Assembly (NCBI RefSeq): GCF_017591425.1
Contig: NW_024466413.1
Coordinates: forward strand, 1,302,001-1,366,000
Direction: 5' to 3'
DNA: 64,000 nt
Source of the DNA: Ochotona curzoniae
Lineage: Eukaryota; Chordata; Mammalia; Lagomorpha; Ochotonidae
The first letter of the stretch is position 1, and each line of letters begins with the position of its first letter. Under the pieces are notes generated by a model. It was given only the letters and a program-made list of their open reading frames with translations, was not told where the DNA came from and did no database searches. A program made the position numbers and the translations under genes. Below are positions 10,886 to 22,070 of this stretch, in pieces.

Positions 10886-11096
10886 AAAGCTGTTTTATGT
10901 CTTCTATTTTGAAGTTTCTGTCAGGATAGTGAGAAACTGTAAGAGCAAACTAAAAACATACAGCATTTGGACATTGTGGAGACCACCCAGCCACAGGGAA
11001 AAGCATGGTGGTTTCCATTCACTGAGTACCTAGTGTGAATGAGGCATCATTTATCTTGACCCAGATTACCCAGAAAAAGAGTCTGAAACAACGGCT

Positions 11097-11130
11097 GATG
11101 CACACACAGCATTGATGCACACACAGCATT
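11097..11130. repeat. Exact 17-bp tandem duplication
   Basis: Two identical adjacent copies of 'gatgcacacacagcatt' (11097-11113 and 11114-11130). Identity of both units suggests a fairly recent slippage or duplication event. Confidence 0.95.
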
Positions 11131-11574
11131 GAGTAGGCCATGGTGATAGCTGGGAGTGGGAGAGAGGATTGTGGAGGGGGGTGAGGCACTGAAGAAGAGA
11201 GTACCAATGTGGGTCACATTGGTGTGACCATCTTGACCAATTCCTGCAGAGCAGTGCCTGAAAGGCAGGGTGAGATGCATCTCAGGATGTCAGTGCCAGC
11301 TGGCAGCCGAGGGGAAGTCATTTACCCACTGTTGGTGGTCGTGGGTCAAAGATATGCTACACAGCAAGTTAACTTCCCTACTAAATGGATACGAATGAGT
11401 ACACAGTGGATGGAAAGAGGGAAGACCCACAAGGGAGAAGCAGGTAGGTAGCCTCAGAGTCCTCCGATGTGGGGGTGACTGCAGCCTGCCCAGAAACGGT
11501 CACCTCAGAGATGCTTTAAATGGGATCCAGTAGATGCCAGGAGGATCTGAGGTGCTGTAAGAGGGGCAGCTGAT

Positions 11575-11985
11575 CTAATCAGTGTAGTCGTTATCTCAGC
11601 TGTGTAACAGTCTCCCCACATCCACCCACTACAGGAAATGACACCATCTTAGTCTTCTGTGCTCAGGAAGCTGGGTGTGGCTCAGCTGGGTGGTCCAGCC
11701 TGAGTCTCTGATGGGGCCACAGTGGGGATGTTGCCTGGAACCTCAGCCCACTTGAGTTCCCCTAAATGACTGTTCGATTCAGGCTGATGGCTGGAGGCTT
11801 CCTTCAACTCCTTGTCCATGTAACTTTCTTCACAGGGCAGAACACTCCAGGCACCAGGCTTTTATCAGAATGAGTGAGAGAGAGCTAGCAAGGCAGACTT
11901 CCACGTGATCTTGGGACAGGATTTCACAAGGGCACAGGCACCAGGAATTGAGGTCCTGAGCTATCTGAGAAGTAGCTTGTCCTGC
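11575..11985. mobile_element. Old eutherian interspersed repeat (subfamily not named)
   Basis: Resembles a common eutherian repeat whose text runs '...gctgtgtaacaaatcaccccaaaac...', '...cagctgggtggttctggctt...', '...ctcatggggttgcagt...'. Here I see 'ctcagctgtgtaacagtctc', 'tgtggctcagctgggtggtc', 'gatggggccacagtggggat' and 'tgagagagagctagcaaggc'. I recognise the family from its wording but cannot give its Repbase name with certainty. A second copy in the same orientation lies around the young CSINE at 36.1-36.7 kb. Confidence 0.55.
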
Positions 11986-12477
11986 CACAGAAACCATATT
12001 GTGTTTCATAAGCATGAATGTTGCAGGGACACGGTCTTTGACTTGCAGCCTTCATATCGCCTCTTCCTTCTGGAGTCTGTCCTGGTAATGTCTAACACCC
12101 ACTTAGAGAAATATTTGCTTTTTCTAGTTTGTCCTCACACATAGTAATGCCTGTATCATCCAGTGGTTTGGGGGCTTGGTTTTGCATGTGTGGAGCTGTG
12201 GAAACTGCTCGCTCCATGGCAACTATGTTGACAGTGCCTTATTCATTGTGTGAAGGACAGGCCTCCACAACAGGTTGGAGTGTGGGCCCTGAGACTGGGT
12301 TTTGGGTGCAAGTTCCATCTCCAGAACCATCAGCAATGGACATCAATTCTTGGGCTGCCTTCCTATTCAGTGGCATAGCAGCATTAGCCATCTTATAGTG
12401 CTAGATTGAAAGCTGCTCAGCTAAAACTCGAAAAGCACTCGCAACAGTGCAAGGTTACTTGCAGTTTTCTCTGTGTA

Positions 12478-12660
12478 CCCTGCTCCCTGTATTTTCAACC
12501 TTGAGGTTCTTGTTGGTGGAACTGTCCTTTGCATGATAGAATGTTTAGCAACATCCAGCCTCTGTGTGTTAAATACTGGTGGCATTCTCAAGCTGTGAAG
12601 CCAAAAATGTCTCTAGACATCGTCAGCACACTCACGCCTTAGTTGAGATTGGCTGTCCTA
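12478..12660 (+). mobile_element. hAT-Charlie relic, MER20-like
   Basis: The text 'aatgtttagcaacatccagc' followed by 'ccaaaaatgtctctagacat' and 'ttagttgagattggctgtcc' matches the order of MER20-type elements (gatgtttagcagcatccctg, ccaaaaatgtctccagacat, ggttgagaaccactg). Non-autonomous and ancient. It has no coding capacity. Confidence 0.65.
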
Positions 12661-12718
12661 TATCAGCCAAAAGCTTGGGAAATTTTTTGAATGACATATT
12701 GGATGAATACCAAGAGGG

Positions 12719-12744
12719 GTGTGTGTGTGTATGTGTGTGTGTGT

Positions 12745-12778
<34 letters not shown>

Positions 12779-12798
12779 CAGAGAGACAGAGAGAGACA
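12719..12798. repeat. (TG)n(GA)n microsatellite
   Basis: A TG tract with one TA interruption (12719-12745) passes into a GA tract containing a few AAAG and ACAG variants (12746-12798). Confidence 0.95.
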
Positions 12799-12849
12799 TG
12801 CAGGAGAATTCACAGAAGTGTATAGAGCATGGTGGGTAATGTCTGGCTC

Positions 12850-13035
12850 ATGGATCATATAAGGCCTATGATATCATTAGGTCTGGGGCTCTGCCAAGGC
12901 AAGCACAAACAGGATTCCAAATTCAATGAATCTGGAGCAGGCTAATTTTTGAGCTGGTGATGTTGTATGGCCAACAAGTGATGTTATAAATATCCAAATG
13001 GCTCTTGGGAGAGGAAATTCTCCCCACCTGTGATG
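12850..13035 (+). mobile_element. hAT-like repeat, copy 1 of 3
   Basis: Shares a clear colinear core with 46.61-46.80 kb and 43.66-43.84 kb: 'aatgaatctggagcaggcta', 'gagctggtgatgttgtatgg', 'acaagtgatgttataaatat' and 'ccaaatggctcttggg'. It ends in 'ctccccacctgtg', like a degraded terminal inverted repeat (cccacccctg). All three copies lie in the same orientation. I believe this is a hAT-type non-autonomous DNA element, but the name is not certain. Confidence 0.65.
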
Positions 13036-13282
13036 TAGAACGGGCTGAAGGAACCAAGAACTCAGGGTTAGTCGGCTCACAGTACAGGTCAAGTTCACGG
13101 ACATCGGGACACTTAGGCTCTCTTGTTCAGTTTTCTCATCCATGGGACAAAACTCAAAATTCTTGTTTTCTAGAGAGATATTTGGTCTGGTAGTTAAGAT
13201 TCTCATGTTCTTTATCAGAGTACTTAGGCTTGACACTTGACTCTGTTTCAGTAATGTCAGCCTCCTGCTCAAGGAAGGCAGC

Positions 13283-13444
13283 AGGTGACGGCTTAAGTAG
13301 TTAGGATACTACTACTCATGACCGGGATTTAGTTCCTGGGCCCCGATCCAGCCCCAGACGTTAGAAACACGTGTGGAGTTAACTGATGAATAGGAACTCT
13401 CTGTGTATCTGTTATGTGCTGCATATCATTCTTTAAAAATTAAA
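13283..13444 (+). mobile_element. Degraded CSINE, internally deleted
   Basis: Weak plus-strand CSINE: 'gcttaagtagttaggatact', 'ctactactcatgaccgggat', 'gagttaactgatgaatagga', then a short T/A-rich tail 'ctttaaaaattaaag'. Only about half the expected length is present. Confidence 0.45.
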
Positions 13445-13811
13445 GTATTCGATTTTCTAAATTCTTGTAAGGACAAATGAAACAGAATCAGGAAACTTTT
13501 TTTCATCGAAGCAGGTGATGGCATGAAGAGGTCTGTATTCATGAGTGAACATTTGATAAGCCACTTGCATACACCCTCTTGGGAAGCTTGACTTGTGCAC
13601 AGGTGGCTGTCCAAGGAGGTTGGGTTTGGCCACCCAGAGAGTGAGTTCAGCTACGTAACCTGAGAGTGGAAAGTGAGAGGGGTCGTATCTGCACATGGAA
13701 AGGTTCACTGGGAGAAGGGCCGGAGGGGCTTGTTTCTGAGGAGAAACTTGCCGAGTTGTCTCACAGAATCAAGGTGAGCTATATAATGGGATGGATGAAT
13801 ATTTCCTCATC

Positions 13812-14060
13812 TTAGTGTGCACTGCTGTAACAAATGCCACATGTGGGGCAGCTTAAATAACCAACTCTCATTTCCCATAGTTCCTGACTCTGAATCATCT
13901 AAGATCCAGGATATCTGGTGAGGGCTGCTTCTGGTGTGTCCTCATCTAGCCAGGTGACAGAGGTCATCTCTCTTATGCTTTTTTTTATGAGAAAAAAATC
14001 TGTCCTTGAGGGCTCTGCCCTGCAGCTCCACAGTCCATGACTTGGATGGCAAGGGCTTTA
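13812..14060 (-). mobile_element. MaLR LTR relic (MLT1-like)
   Basis: In plus reading the order is that of an antisense MLT1/MST LTR: 'tgcactgctgtaacaaatgc', 'ggggcagcttaaataaccaa', 'catttcccatagttcctgac', 'aagatccaggatatctggtg', 'agggctgcttctggtgtgtc', then 'gagggctctgccctgcagct'. The polyadenylation end of the LTR is therefore at the left. Solo and ancient. Confidence 0.65.
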
Positions 14061-14380
14061 CTAAATGAGTATGGTCCGTTTGGGGCTGGGTGAGGTGGGA
14101 GGGGGTGCAGGAACACAAGCAGTCAGTGCCTTGACTTCATTTCCCTCAAATTCCAGTTGAGCTTGCATTTGCTTACTTTGCAATCTTGGTGGCTGAGAAT
14201 GACCACTGTGGATCCAGATGCCATGGTGAGCTCCAGCCCTGGTCTTTCCTGCCACAGTGCTGGTCTCCATCAGTTAATTGTTTCACATCCTGGCCCAAAC
14301 AGTTAGTGCTGTGGTCTGGAGTTTCTCTCTCTCTTGCTAGGGGATCATCATGGGTCACACTTTGTAAACTGGTCCAGACT

Positions 14381-14424
14381 TGGTATAAATTTCTGTGGTA
14401 TAAATTTCTTGGTATAAATTTCTG
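14381..14424. repeat. Three tandem 14-15-bp units
   Basis: Three consecutive copies of 'tggtataaatttctg' or the same with the last base missing (14381-14395, 14396-14409, 14410-14424). The short array is almost perfect in an otherwise unique region. Confidence 0.95.
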
Positions 14425-15180
14425 CAATGATGGGGTAGGTTTGCTATCTTAATTTTGCCCCCAAGTTTCTTCCCTGGATGGCATTTCTTGCCATGAGTCA
14501 CATCCATCACCAGGCATTTGGCAAGGAAATGCTTTGGGTCATCATCTTTGTATTGCATGAAACAGGTCCCATGGCTGTGTGAGCTGAGGTTCAAAGGCTG
14601 TTTTGCTTTCTTGCTGTTGGAGGCTGGGAGTAGATGTGAAAATATCCCTGGGACCGGCATTTGGCTTAGCGCCTGGCTGGTAAACAGATGGGTTTCTTTC
14701 ACGCCCGTTGCTGTCACTTAGGAAGGAAGGCAGCATGAGTGCCTTGTGCCTCCTTGCTCGTGGTTCACACTCTAGGGTGAAGATTCCAGACAAGGCAGCC
14801 AGGGCTCAGCATATTTCTGCAACTTGCTCAAGGCCGTGTAGTTCATAGATCATCAGCCTAAGTGCTAGCACACAGGATAAGATTTGCTTCATCAGGGAAG
14901 GTGTGGGGACAACCTGTACTGGATTTGCCTGTAATGTAGTGGAAAGGTTCGTCATAGCAGAGCTTCTGAGAAATCTTGCAGTCTCAATATCTGGTTGACC
15001 TAATGTGTTCCCAGCTGGGTTGACCATGCAGCCTCTTTTGCTATAAAGCTATCCACTATTTTACATTAATCTAGTTCACAACTTTGGAAATACTCAACTT
15101 CAGGAGTCATGAGAACGCTTCCTTTGACCGGTAACCATTTCATGAAGTTCCTGGATTTCCAAGTTGTTCTTTAAGTGCAT
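14425..15180. other. Non-coding interval
   Basis: No recognised gene. A patch near 14810-14870 (acttgctcaaggccgtgtag) has MIR-like wording but is too short to call. Overlapping short frames on both strands are unsupported. Confidence 0.4.
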
Positions 15181-15195
15181 TGTCTTAGGGGGTCT

Positions 15196-15450
15196 TTTTT
15201 TTTTAAGATTTATTTTATTTTTATTGGAAAGTCAGATATATATAGAGGAGGAGAGACAAAGAGGAAGATCTTACACCTGATGATTCACTCCCCAAGTGAG
15301 TGCAACGGCCGGTGCTAGGTCTCCCACACGGGTGCAGAGTTCCAAAGCTTTGGGCTGTCTCGATTGCTTTCGTGGAGCTGCTGGGATTAGAACCAGTGCC
15401 CATATAGAATCCTGGCACGTTCAAGGCGAGGACTGTCGCCGTTGGGTGCA
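15196..15450 (-). mobile_element. CSINE with target duplication and internal deletion
   Basis: Minus-strand CSINE: poly-T, 'aagatttattttatttttat', 'gaggaagatcttacacctga', 'gattcactccccaagtgagt', 'gcaacggccggtgctaggtc', 'gctgctgggattagaaccag'. The usual 'gccgatccgaagccagg' part and the stretch around 'ccaggccacaagcagggagc' are missing, so the copy is shorter than normal. Flanking copies of 'tgtcttaggtggtcttt' (15451-15467) and 'tgtcttagggggtcttt' (15181-15197, running into the T tract) are a 16-of-17 match and mark the target site. Confidence 0.92.
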
Positions 15451-15469
15451 TGTCTTAGGTGGTCTTTCA

Positions 15470-16080
15470 GGAGATCTTAAAGTAGTTAATGGTTTAGCTA
15501 TTGCAAGGTCTGCAAACCTTGGGAAATAAGCTGTGAATAGTTTGCCAGCATCTGCAACCCCTAAACTAAGATGATGCTTCTTACACTTGCTTATTTTTGG
15601 TGGGGAGTGGGATAACAGGTGTTTTCTATCCGTGTAGATTGAGGCTGGGTGGTCCAGGGAGAAAGGTCATAGCAACGTTGGGAAGTGATGAGTTCTGTAT
15701 GTTGGAACAGCATGCTAAGGATGGAGAGGGAATTCCTCAGCTTGTATCAGGCACTCCTTTTATACTTGGGATCCTGCCAGAGAGTAGGAGTGTGACCCAC
15801 TTTTCCTTGATTCATCCCTCCCAGCCCTCCTCTTCTCGTTCTTCCCACTTCCTTCCAGCGGTGGTGGGTGGAGGGTGAGGCTAGGTAAACTGGAGGAAAC
15901 ACTGGGCATGAAATGACCAGACTTCTGAAGTTGAGTGCCCAGTCTGATCTCCACACTTCTCCCTGTGCCAGCACTCCAGCACAGGTGCTAAGCAGTAGCT
16001 AAGGGCTTGGTATGTGGCAGAATCCTTTGGGTTCTGGACCTGCTGGTCACTGACACTCAGTATCCCCCACTCCATCTGTC
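15470..16080. other. Non-coding interval
   Basis: No recognised gene or repeat. A short frame on each strand (60-93 residues) has no recognisable domain. Confidence 0.4.
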
Positions 16081-16081
16081 T

Positions 16082-16443
16082 CAGTGTTTTATATAGCTGT
16101 AACAGAACTGTAGAGGATAGGTAAACTTTAAACAATGGGAGATATATTTGGCTCACATGTCTGAAGGTCTCAAATCCAATATCAAGGCACCACACTGATA
16201 AGGGACTTTCTGCAGGGCCTATCATGACAGAAGACATCATGGGGTGAGACAGAACAATTGTGCAAGCCTGTCTCTCTTCTGATTCTTGTAAAGGCACTAA
16301 AACTTTCTTCAGGCTCTTAGCCTCAGGCCCTAATCTATTCCTGGCCACCAATAGATTGACCCCCAAAGTCCCACTGCTGCACATCAGCACATGCATTTAT
16401 GGATTTACTGACATGAACTTTTGGGGGACACTTTGAAGCCATT
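16082..16443 (-). mobile_element. MaLR LTR relic (MST/MLT1-like)
   Basis: Antisense MaLR LTR. The left end has 'atagctgtaacagaactgta', then 'ggctcacatgtctgaaggtc', 'aaatccaatatcaaggcacc' and 'caggccctaatctattcctg'. It finishes with 'gacatgaacttttgggggac' and 'actttgaagcca', the equivalent of 'cacatgaactttgggggacac...caaacca'. Both ends of the LTR are recognisable, so it is nearly complete. It also produces the 171-residue minus frame seen here, which is not a gene. Confidence 0.75.
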
Positions 16444-16611
16444 GGATTCTCTGATCTGGGGTGTCCCAGAAGTGGCTCTTAGCTGAGCTTGGCCAGGCTT
16501 CTTTAGATTTCTGGGAGAATGCAGCCAAGCATTGCTCTGCTGCCATTGCACACAAAGCCCACATTCCAGTGAGATGCAGCATTGGAGACTTCGCCCAGCA
16601 ACATCCGTTCA

Positions 16612-16700
16612 CCCTGATGATATTTACTGAATCTTTGCATGGTGTCAGACACTGCCGTGGGTTCTGGGGAATAGTTAGGAATAAACACAGTGAATGAGAG
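16612..16700 (+). mobile_element. Ancient mammalian repeat fragment (unnamed)
   Basis: 'atatttactgaatctttgca' followed by 'ggtgtcagacactgccgtgg' and 'ggaatagttaggaataaaca' follows the common ancient-repeat wording 'ttattgagcacctactatgtgcc...aggcactgtgctagg...ggatacag'. The family name is not certain to me. Confidence 0.45.
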
Positions 16701-16744
16701 ATTATGAATGCATCAGGTAAGCTCTGAGGAGGGCACACAGGCAT

Positions 16745-19075
16745 GTGGGAAGCAAAGAGTGTTTGCTAATCAAAGGTCAGCTTCAAGAGAATTCTTTTTA
16801 TAAAATATGTAGTTTGCCAGGAAAATTTCAAAGGATGGTGAGGCGTATACACAGTTGATCTTTATAACCTTTCCCGAAACATGCTCTTCCTGGCCAGACC
16901 AGGCAAGCTCGAGGATTCCTTCTGTCACGATGACTCTGTGCACTTCATGCCACGTGCTCTCACATCAGGGTTGGATGGGTATGACCTGAGTGTTTTGGTT
17001 GTGAATTTTGATACGAATATAATTATTCACCGGGAAGCCTGTGTCAATCAATTTCCAAGGGTCTATTAACCCTGGGGAATTATTAGGTAATGACAGCAGT
17101 TTGTTCTGTCATGCAGTGAAGACTAATTGGAGATCTCGGATGCCCCGCATTATTCTAGACTTGGGCGATGCAGAAATGAAGTGACTGTGCTCCATGTTTG
17201 GCAATGCCAGTGGGCAGAGGCTTGTCCCAGCCAGCTGTAGGACCCACAGAAGAGCTTTGCTCTTTCAACCCCAGTAACCCCAGTCAGGGCCTCCCATGTT
17301 CCTTCAGTGAATTAAAGAATGTCTGCTTTTCCTTGGGAGCTGAGGGTTACTTTCTCAAAACCTCTTGATCCACAAGAAGTGGTTGGGCAGAGATGAGAAG
17401 GCCTTTCTACACAGAGTGAATGCAGGGGTTATGGTCTGCCACTGAATGAAGATCATCTCTCTGAGCCTTGTCTGTCTTGTTAGGATTGACAGTCAGGTGT
17501 ATTGAAGAGGGTTACTGTGGGCAAGGGATGCTCCTGTAATGTGTTGTGAGCATGCAGATGCTTCTGGGAGTGAGTGGGGACATTGTTTATAACTCACAAT
17601 GGCACTGTTTGTTGACTGAGAGGGTCCCAGGAAAATAAAGATGTGTGGATTAATTAAAGTGATGCTGTGCAGTGGGAGCCCTAGAGAGGGTTTTTAGAAA
17701 TTATTTTTATTACTCTCGTTATTGTTTTAATAATGACACGGCTGGGGGTAAGTGTGTGGAAGAAAGAGGTTGAAGGAGCTGTTTTGAGAATTCTGGAAGC
17801 CGATTGGAGTTGTGCTAACAAGTTACTCCGGGTCAGTCTTTGAGTCCGATCTGTGGGCATCGTGTTGGATTCTGAATTCTGCAGGTTGGGTAGTGGACTA
17901 ACAACCAGGAAAGACCTCTTCTGGTCTGACCACTGATAATCCACTGACTTTCATCTTTTTTAAATCATATTTAAAATAAAACATCACTAATTGTGTGCTC
18001 CCCGTATCCCTCCTCCCATCCTGCAGCCTCCTGGAACTTCTGATCTCTGCCCCATCCTCAGGTAAACCCCACTGCACACCGTGGGGTGGGTCCTCAGTTG
18101 GGCGAGTTGGATGGGTCCCTCTGGGTCCATAAAAGTGGCTGATTTCTGTTCAAAGCCACACTCTCCCTGCACTGAGTGCATCTGTTCCTGGTTACCTGCC
18201 TGCAGGGGTGGGAGGGAAGGTAATAAGGTTTTGACATGTAAATGAGCAGAGTTTCTGCGAAATCATCCATAGAGGATCTGCTATTTTTAGCATCACCCTG
18301 CAGGCTACAGATCCATTCTTCTACCCTTGAACATCCAGCCCATGTCTCCTCTGGTGCGGACTGGGACACCAAGGGCCTATCAGAGCACTGGTGCTGGAGG
18401 TGGGGGAGAGGCAGAGTCTGTGTTTTACACAAAATGTGAAGCAGTTTAACTGAGATCACCCAGTTTTTGACTAGAAGAGCCAGTATATGGGAGTGCCCCT
18501 CCCTGCCCACTGCCCCCGCTGTTCCCTGTCTGACCTTGCCTTTGTGTTGTGTTGTAGCTGAGCACCTGCTGTTTTAGTCCAGTGTGTTGTAGCTGAGCAC
18601 CTGCTGTTTTAGTCCAGTGTGCAAGGTGCAGGCAGCCAGCCTGTGCCGTCTCAGCTGTGAGGATAGAAGCTCTGCTCACAGGAGAGGGTGGCTTCCCTGG
18701 CTGGGTGGGCTGTCCTGGAGTGGTAGCTCTTGTTCGTTCCAGCCACACCTGGCAGGGGCTGGCAGCACCTGGTTCTCTGAGGCTGAAAGACCCAAGCACA
18801 AGTGATCTTCAGAGGAAAAAATCTTACTTTCAGACCCCTGGGTCCCCTTTGTGGGAAAAGGTCCTCCTGTGCAGTCTGAGCAAGGAGTGAATCCCATCGT
18901 GGCTGAGCCTGGCAGTCAGAGCTGAGGCCTGGGGTTGAAGAGTGGCAGCTGATAGTTTTTGGAATCAGTCACAATGTAATGATTTCTACTGAGCTGTGGT
19001 GTACATACAGAACGTAGCACAAGCAGGTGTGTGGTTAGAGATCACATTCTTTGTAACTGAGTTGAAATTACGGGA
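16745..19075. other. Non-coding interval, about 2.3 kb
   Basis: Mostly unique-looking DNA without a supported gene. It holds an exact 35-bp tandem duplication at 18551-18620 (listed separately). It also has a faint MIR-like patch near 18430-18490. Overlapping frames of 60-138 residues lack recognised domains. Confidence 0.45.
18551..18620. repeat. Exact 35-bp tandem duplication
   Basis: Two identical adjacent 35-base copies (18551-18585 and 18586-18620). Each starts 'gttgtagctgagcacctgct' and ends 'agtccagtgt'. Perfect identity suggests a recent duplication. The open frames across it on both strands simply repeat the translated unit. Confidence 0.97.
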
Positions 19076-19079
19076 CATC

Positions 19080-19435
19080 AATGAACCACTTTGACTTGTT
19101 CAGTTTATTTACATTTAGCACCTGATGTAAAACCATGCTGTCTGTTTAATTCCAAAACGTAGTCATCACCCAGAAGGAAACCCATGCTTTAAGCAGTCGC
19201 TCCCAACTCCATAGTCCCAGGAAACCCCCAAATCCATCACGTTTATGGGCTCCCTTCTGGACATTTCAGGTGGATGGATTCACACATGCTTGTCTTTGAT
19301 TCTGTTGTTTTCACTCGGGGAGTTTTGCATCTGGCTGACTGGTTTCATCATATTGGAGAGTATTTCACCTGTTCCAGAACTGGTCCCACATAGAATTACG
19401 AACTACTGCTGTGGACTTTGAATTGATTATGGCAT
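19080..19435 (-). mobile_element. Old L1 fragment (3' end, antisense)
   Basis: Plus-strand text follows the antisense 3' UTR of L1MA/L1MB-type elements: 'gtagtcatcacccagaagga', 'aacccatgctttaagcagtc', 'gctcccaactccatagtccc', 'cttctggacatttcaggtgg' and 'atggattcacacatgcttgt'. No coding potential remains. Confidence 0.75.
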
Positions 19436-20780
19436 CCCATTCAGTTCACAGTCAGCTTAGGGCTGGGATGACTGCCAGGCAAGGTGGGTAACAGCACCAC
19501 AATCTAAGGCTTAGGACAGCCATTCCTTGGCAAGAGTCAGGGAAACCCATCTGATACATTGCAGGTGGCACCTGGACCTTGTGTTTATGTGACTGAATTA
19601 TCGCTGTCATCTGTGGTCATAGGCCCAGGGGCATCACTGTCTTTTGAAACATATGCAGGTACTGCCTGGAGGTGGAACAGGTAACCAGATAATAGTTCTG
19701 ACTGGCCAAGCTGTGGGCCTTTCTCTGGTTGAAGTGGTAAAGGCCGGGGGAGTCCAGGGTCCTGCAGCCCTGGGGGGAGGGCTGTCCTTGTATGGAAAGG
19801 TGGGCAGATGAGAAGGTTACAGTGACAGGCTCTGCTCCAGTCACCATAGCTGCACTTGTTATTGAATAGATTCCTTTCCATGGCCTCTAATTCCCTGGTT
19901 TGAATTGTCACACAATGGATACATTTGTAGAACAGTACTTGTTGGTTATCCAGTAGCATTGGAGGATAGCTGTGCTGGATGCTGGGGAGAGAGGGAACAT
20001 CTAGTTCTCTGCTTTGTCCCATCATCACACCCATCATCCCTCATTCAGCGGGGGCTTGGCAGATAAGGCCCAGCTCAGACACAATCAACAACATGTCACA
20101 CTTCCTGCTAGGGACTTTCCAACAAAGCTAAGGCACGCTTGCTGGTCTTCTCTCTCCCTGTCCTCCTTCAGTGTATATAATTTTGATTTTGATGGAGTCT
20201 GCCTCATTCTGCCCACCAGGCTTCGATCTGTGGATACCCTGCAAATGTATGCTATGTGTTTATGGCTATGGAGGAGACAACAGTTACTGTGGCGTCGTTG
20301 ATTCTTTAACCAAGGCTGCCAGTGGGGAGCAGTGCCTGTGCCCTGGTCCCTGTCTGACCACAGAGTCCATGCCATCTGCAGGAAACAGAGATGCCATTTG
20401 TGGCATGACTGGTTAAACTAAAGTCTGTGAACAAGACAATGTGGGGTGTAAACATATCCGGAAAGCCTGCTGGTCAGGATTACAACCCTCATTGCCCTCA
20501 GTCCCCTTTGCAAGGTTTTCGGCGGGATAATTATATTGGTCTGTTTGCTTTGTTAATTTTGGATCTGAGTCAACCATCGTAGACACATGGATAAGGTAGC
20601 TACTGCGTTCATCTTGGAGACAATGAAAATTAAAGGTCACAGTGCTGAGGAGTGCCTAACATCTTGTCTTGTTAAGCAGCAGGAAATCAAAGTCTTCAGG
20701 AGTTCAGGATTTTTCTTCTTTCTGTCTCCAAAGCATAGAACTTGATCTTCTTCACTTTTGAAAGTACTGTGTAAAATATT
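19436..20780. other. Non-coding interval, about 1.3 kb
   Basis: No recognised gene. A 150-residue minus-strand frame (19585-20037) is the longest here. Its composition is ordinary and I see no domain, so I do not call it. Confidence 0.4.
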
Positions 20781-20796
20781 TTATCTGGCACATCTT

Positions 20797-21162
20797 TTTA
20801 AAAAGAATTTTTAAAGCAGTATCAATATGCTTTCTAAAAGGATTTAGTTTATTTTGTTGGAAATGGCAGATATACAGAGAAAAGGAAATACAGAGAGAAG
20901 GATCTTCTGTCCACTGGTCGTTCCCTGAGTGGCCATGACAGTTGCAGCTGAGCTGATCTAAGCCCGGGGCCAGGAGCTTCTTCCTGGTCTCCCTCGCAGG
21001 TGCAGGGTCCCAAGGCTTTGGGTCATCCTCTGCTGCTTTCCCAGGCCACCTGCAGGGAGCTGGATAGGAAGTGGAGCAGCTGGGATATGAACCAGTACTC
21101 ATATGGGATCCCAGCGGATGCAAGAGGATTTAAGCCATTAGGCTGTCACACCAGGCCCTAGT
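20797..21162 (-). mobile_element. CSINE, full length with target duplication
   Basis: Minus-strand CSINE: 'tagtttattttgttggaaat', 'ggcagatatacagagaaaag', 'aaggatcttctgtccactgg', 'tgcagggtcccaaggctttg', 'ctttcccaggccacctgcag', 'ctcatatgggatcccagcgg', 'aggctgtcacaccaggccct'. The sequence 'ggcacatctt' occurs immediately before (20787-20796) and after (21163-21172). The left flank has extra A/T-rich sequence before the typical tail. Confidence 0.93.
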
Positions 21163-21984
21163 TGGCACATCTTATATGCTCAGTAAACATTTGCATAAAC
21201 AAAATTTGTGCCCAGAGAGAGCCTTCTGAGCCCTTACACGCATCCGCTGTGGGGCCAGATCAAGTACTGTGATGAAACAGGGTGGAAGCTGAGACAAGCT
21301 CAGCGATACCTAAGGCCGTGTAGGTGGCCAGAGAGTACGTCCAGCCCTGCGGTGTGTGACCCTGTGTTTTCCTCTTGCCCTGGAACACTTACGCTTCTGT
21401 AGCACTCTGCTTGACTCAGAGTAAACATACATCTTCAGTGCAACCTCGGGGGAGACTTTCTCCCTAAACCAGCAGGTGCACCTTCTCTGAGCCAGGATCC
21501 TTCTGTTCTGGGGTTGGAGATTGTGCTGGGGAGCTCCCGGAACACCCAACATCTGTGAAGGGGACTGGAGAATAGAGATAATGGCCTGGCTGGGCAGGCA
21601 CAGTTTTTCCGTAACTGAAGACATTTAAATGTCACTGATGTAACTCTAGGCTTACTAAATAAATAGTACAGACCCAGGGCATGTTTTCCTTGCAGAAGCT
21701 GGCACCACGGGGGAAGGGAGAATGAGGTAACTCACTACACTGCTGGCAGCTGGTTAGATTAGGGAAGGCAGTGTCAAGAATGTCAGGGAATTGTGGAGAA
21801 ATGAAGGGGAATAGCAGGGACTCAAATCCTATCCATGGAGCGCGCTGCTCACTTTCTCTCCCTCTGAGGTACGTTGGATCTGCCTGGTGTCTTGCTTGTG
21901 CACAGTGGGCCTTTGCTCACAAGTGTGGCTGTTTTCATGAGCAGGATCTCTGCTCCTCGGACTTGTCAATGACATAGGACTACA

Positions 21985-22070
21985 AATGCTTACAGGCTGT
22001 TGTGAGGTTGAGTGAGTGCCTATGCAAGGCTATCAGAGCCTGGGAGGTACTTGATGAACACTCAATATTC
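21985..22070 (+). mobile_element. MIR 3' part
   Basis: 'ggctgttgtgaggttgagtg' then 'agcctgggaggtacttgatg' and 'aacactcaatattc' match the end of MIR (gggttgttgtgaggattaaatg, gcctggcacatagtaagtgctcaataaat). Ancient. Confidence 0.55.

Noticed and set aside
15881..16396. 171-residue minus frame
   Set aside because: It lies mostly inside an antisense MaLR LTR relic, so it is repeat-derived.
19585..20037. 150-residue minus frame
   Set aside because: No domain and no supporting context, with a second overlapping minus frame in another register.
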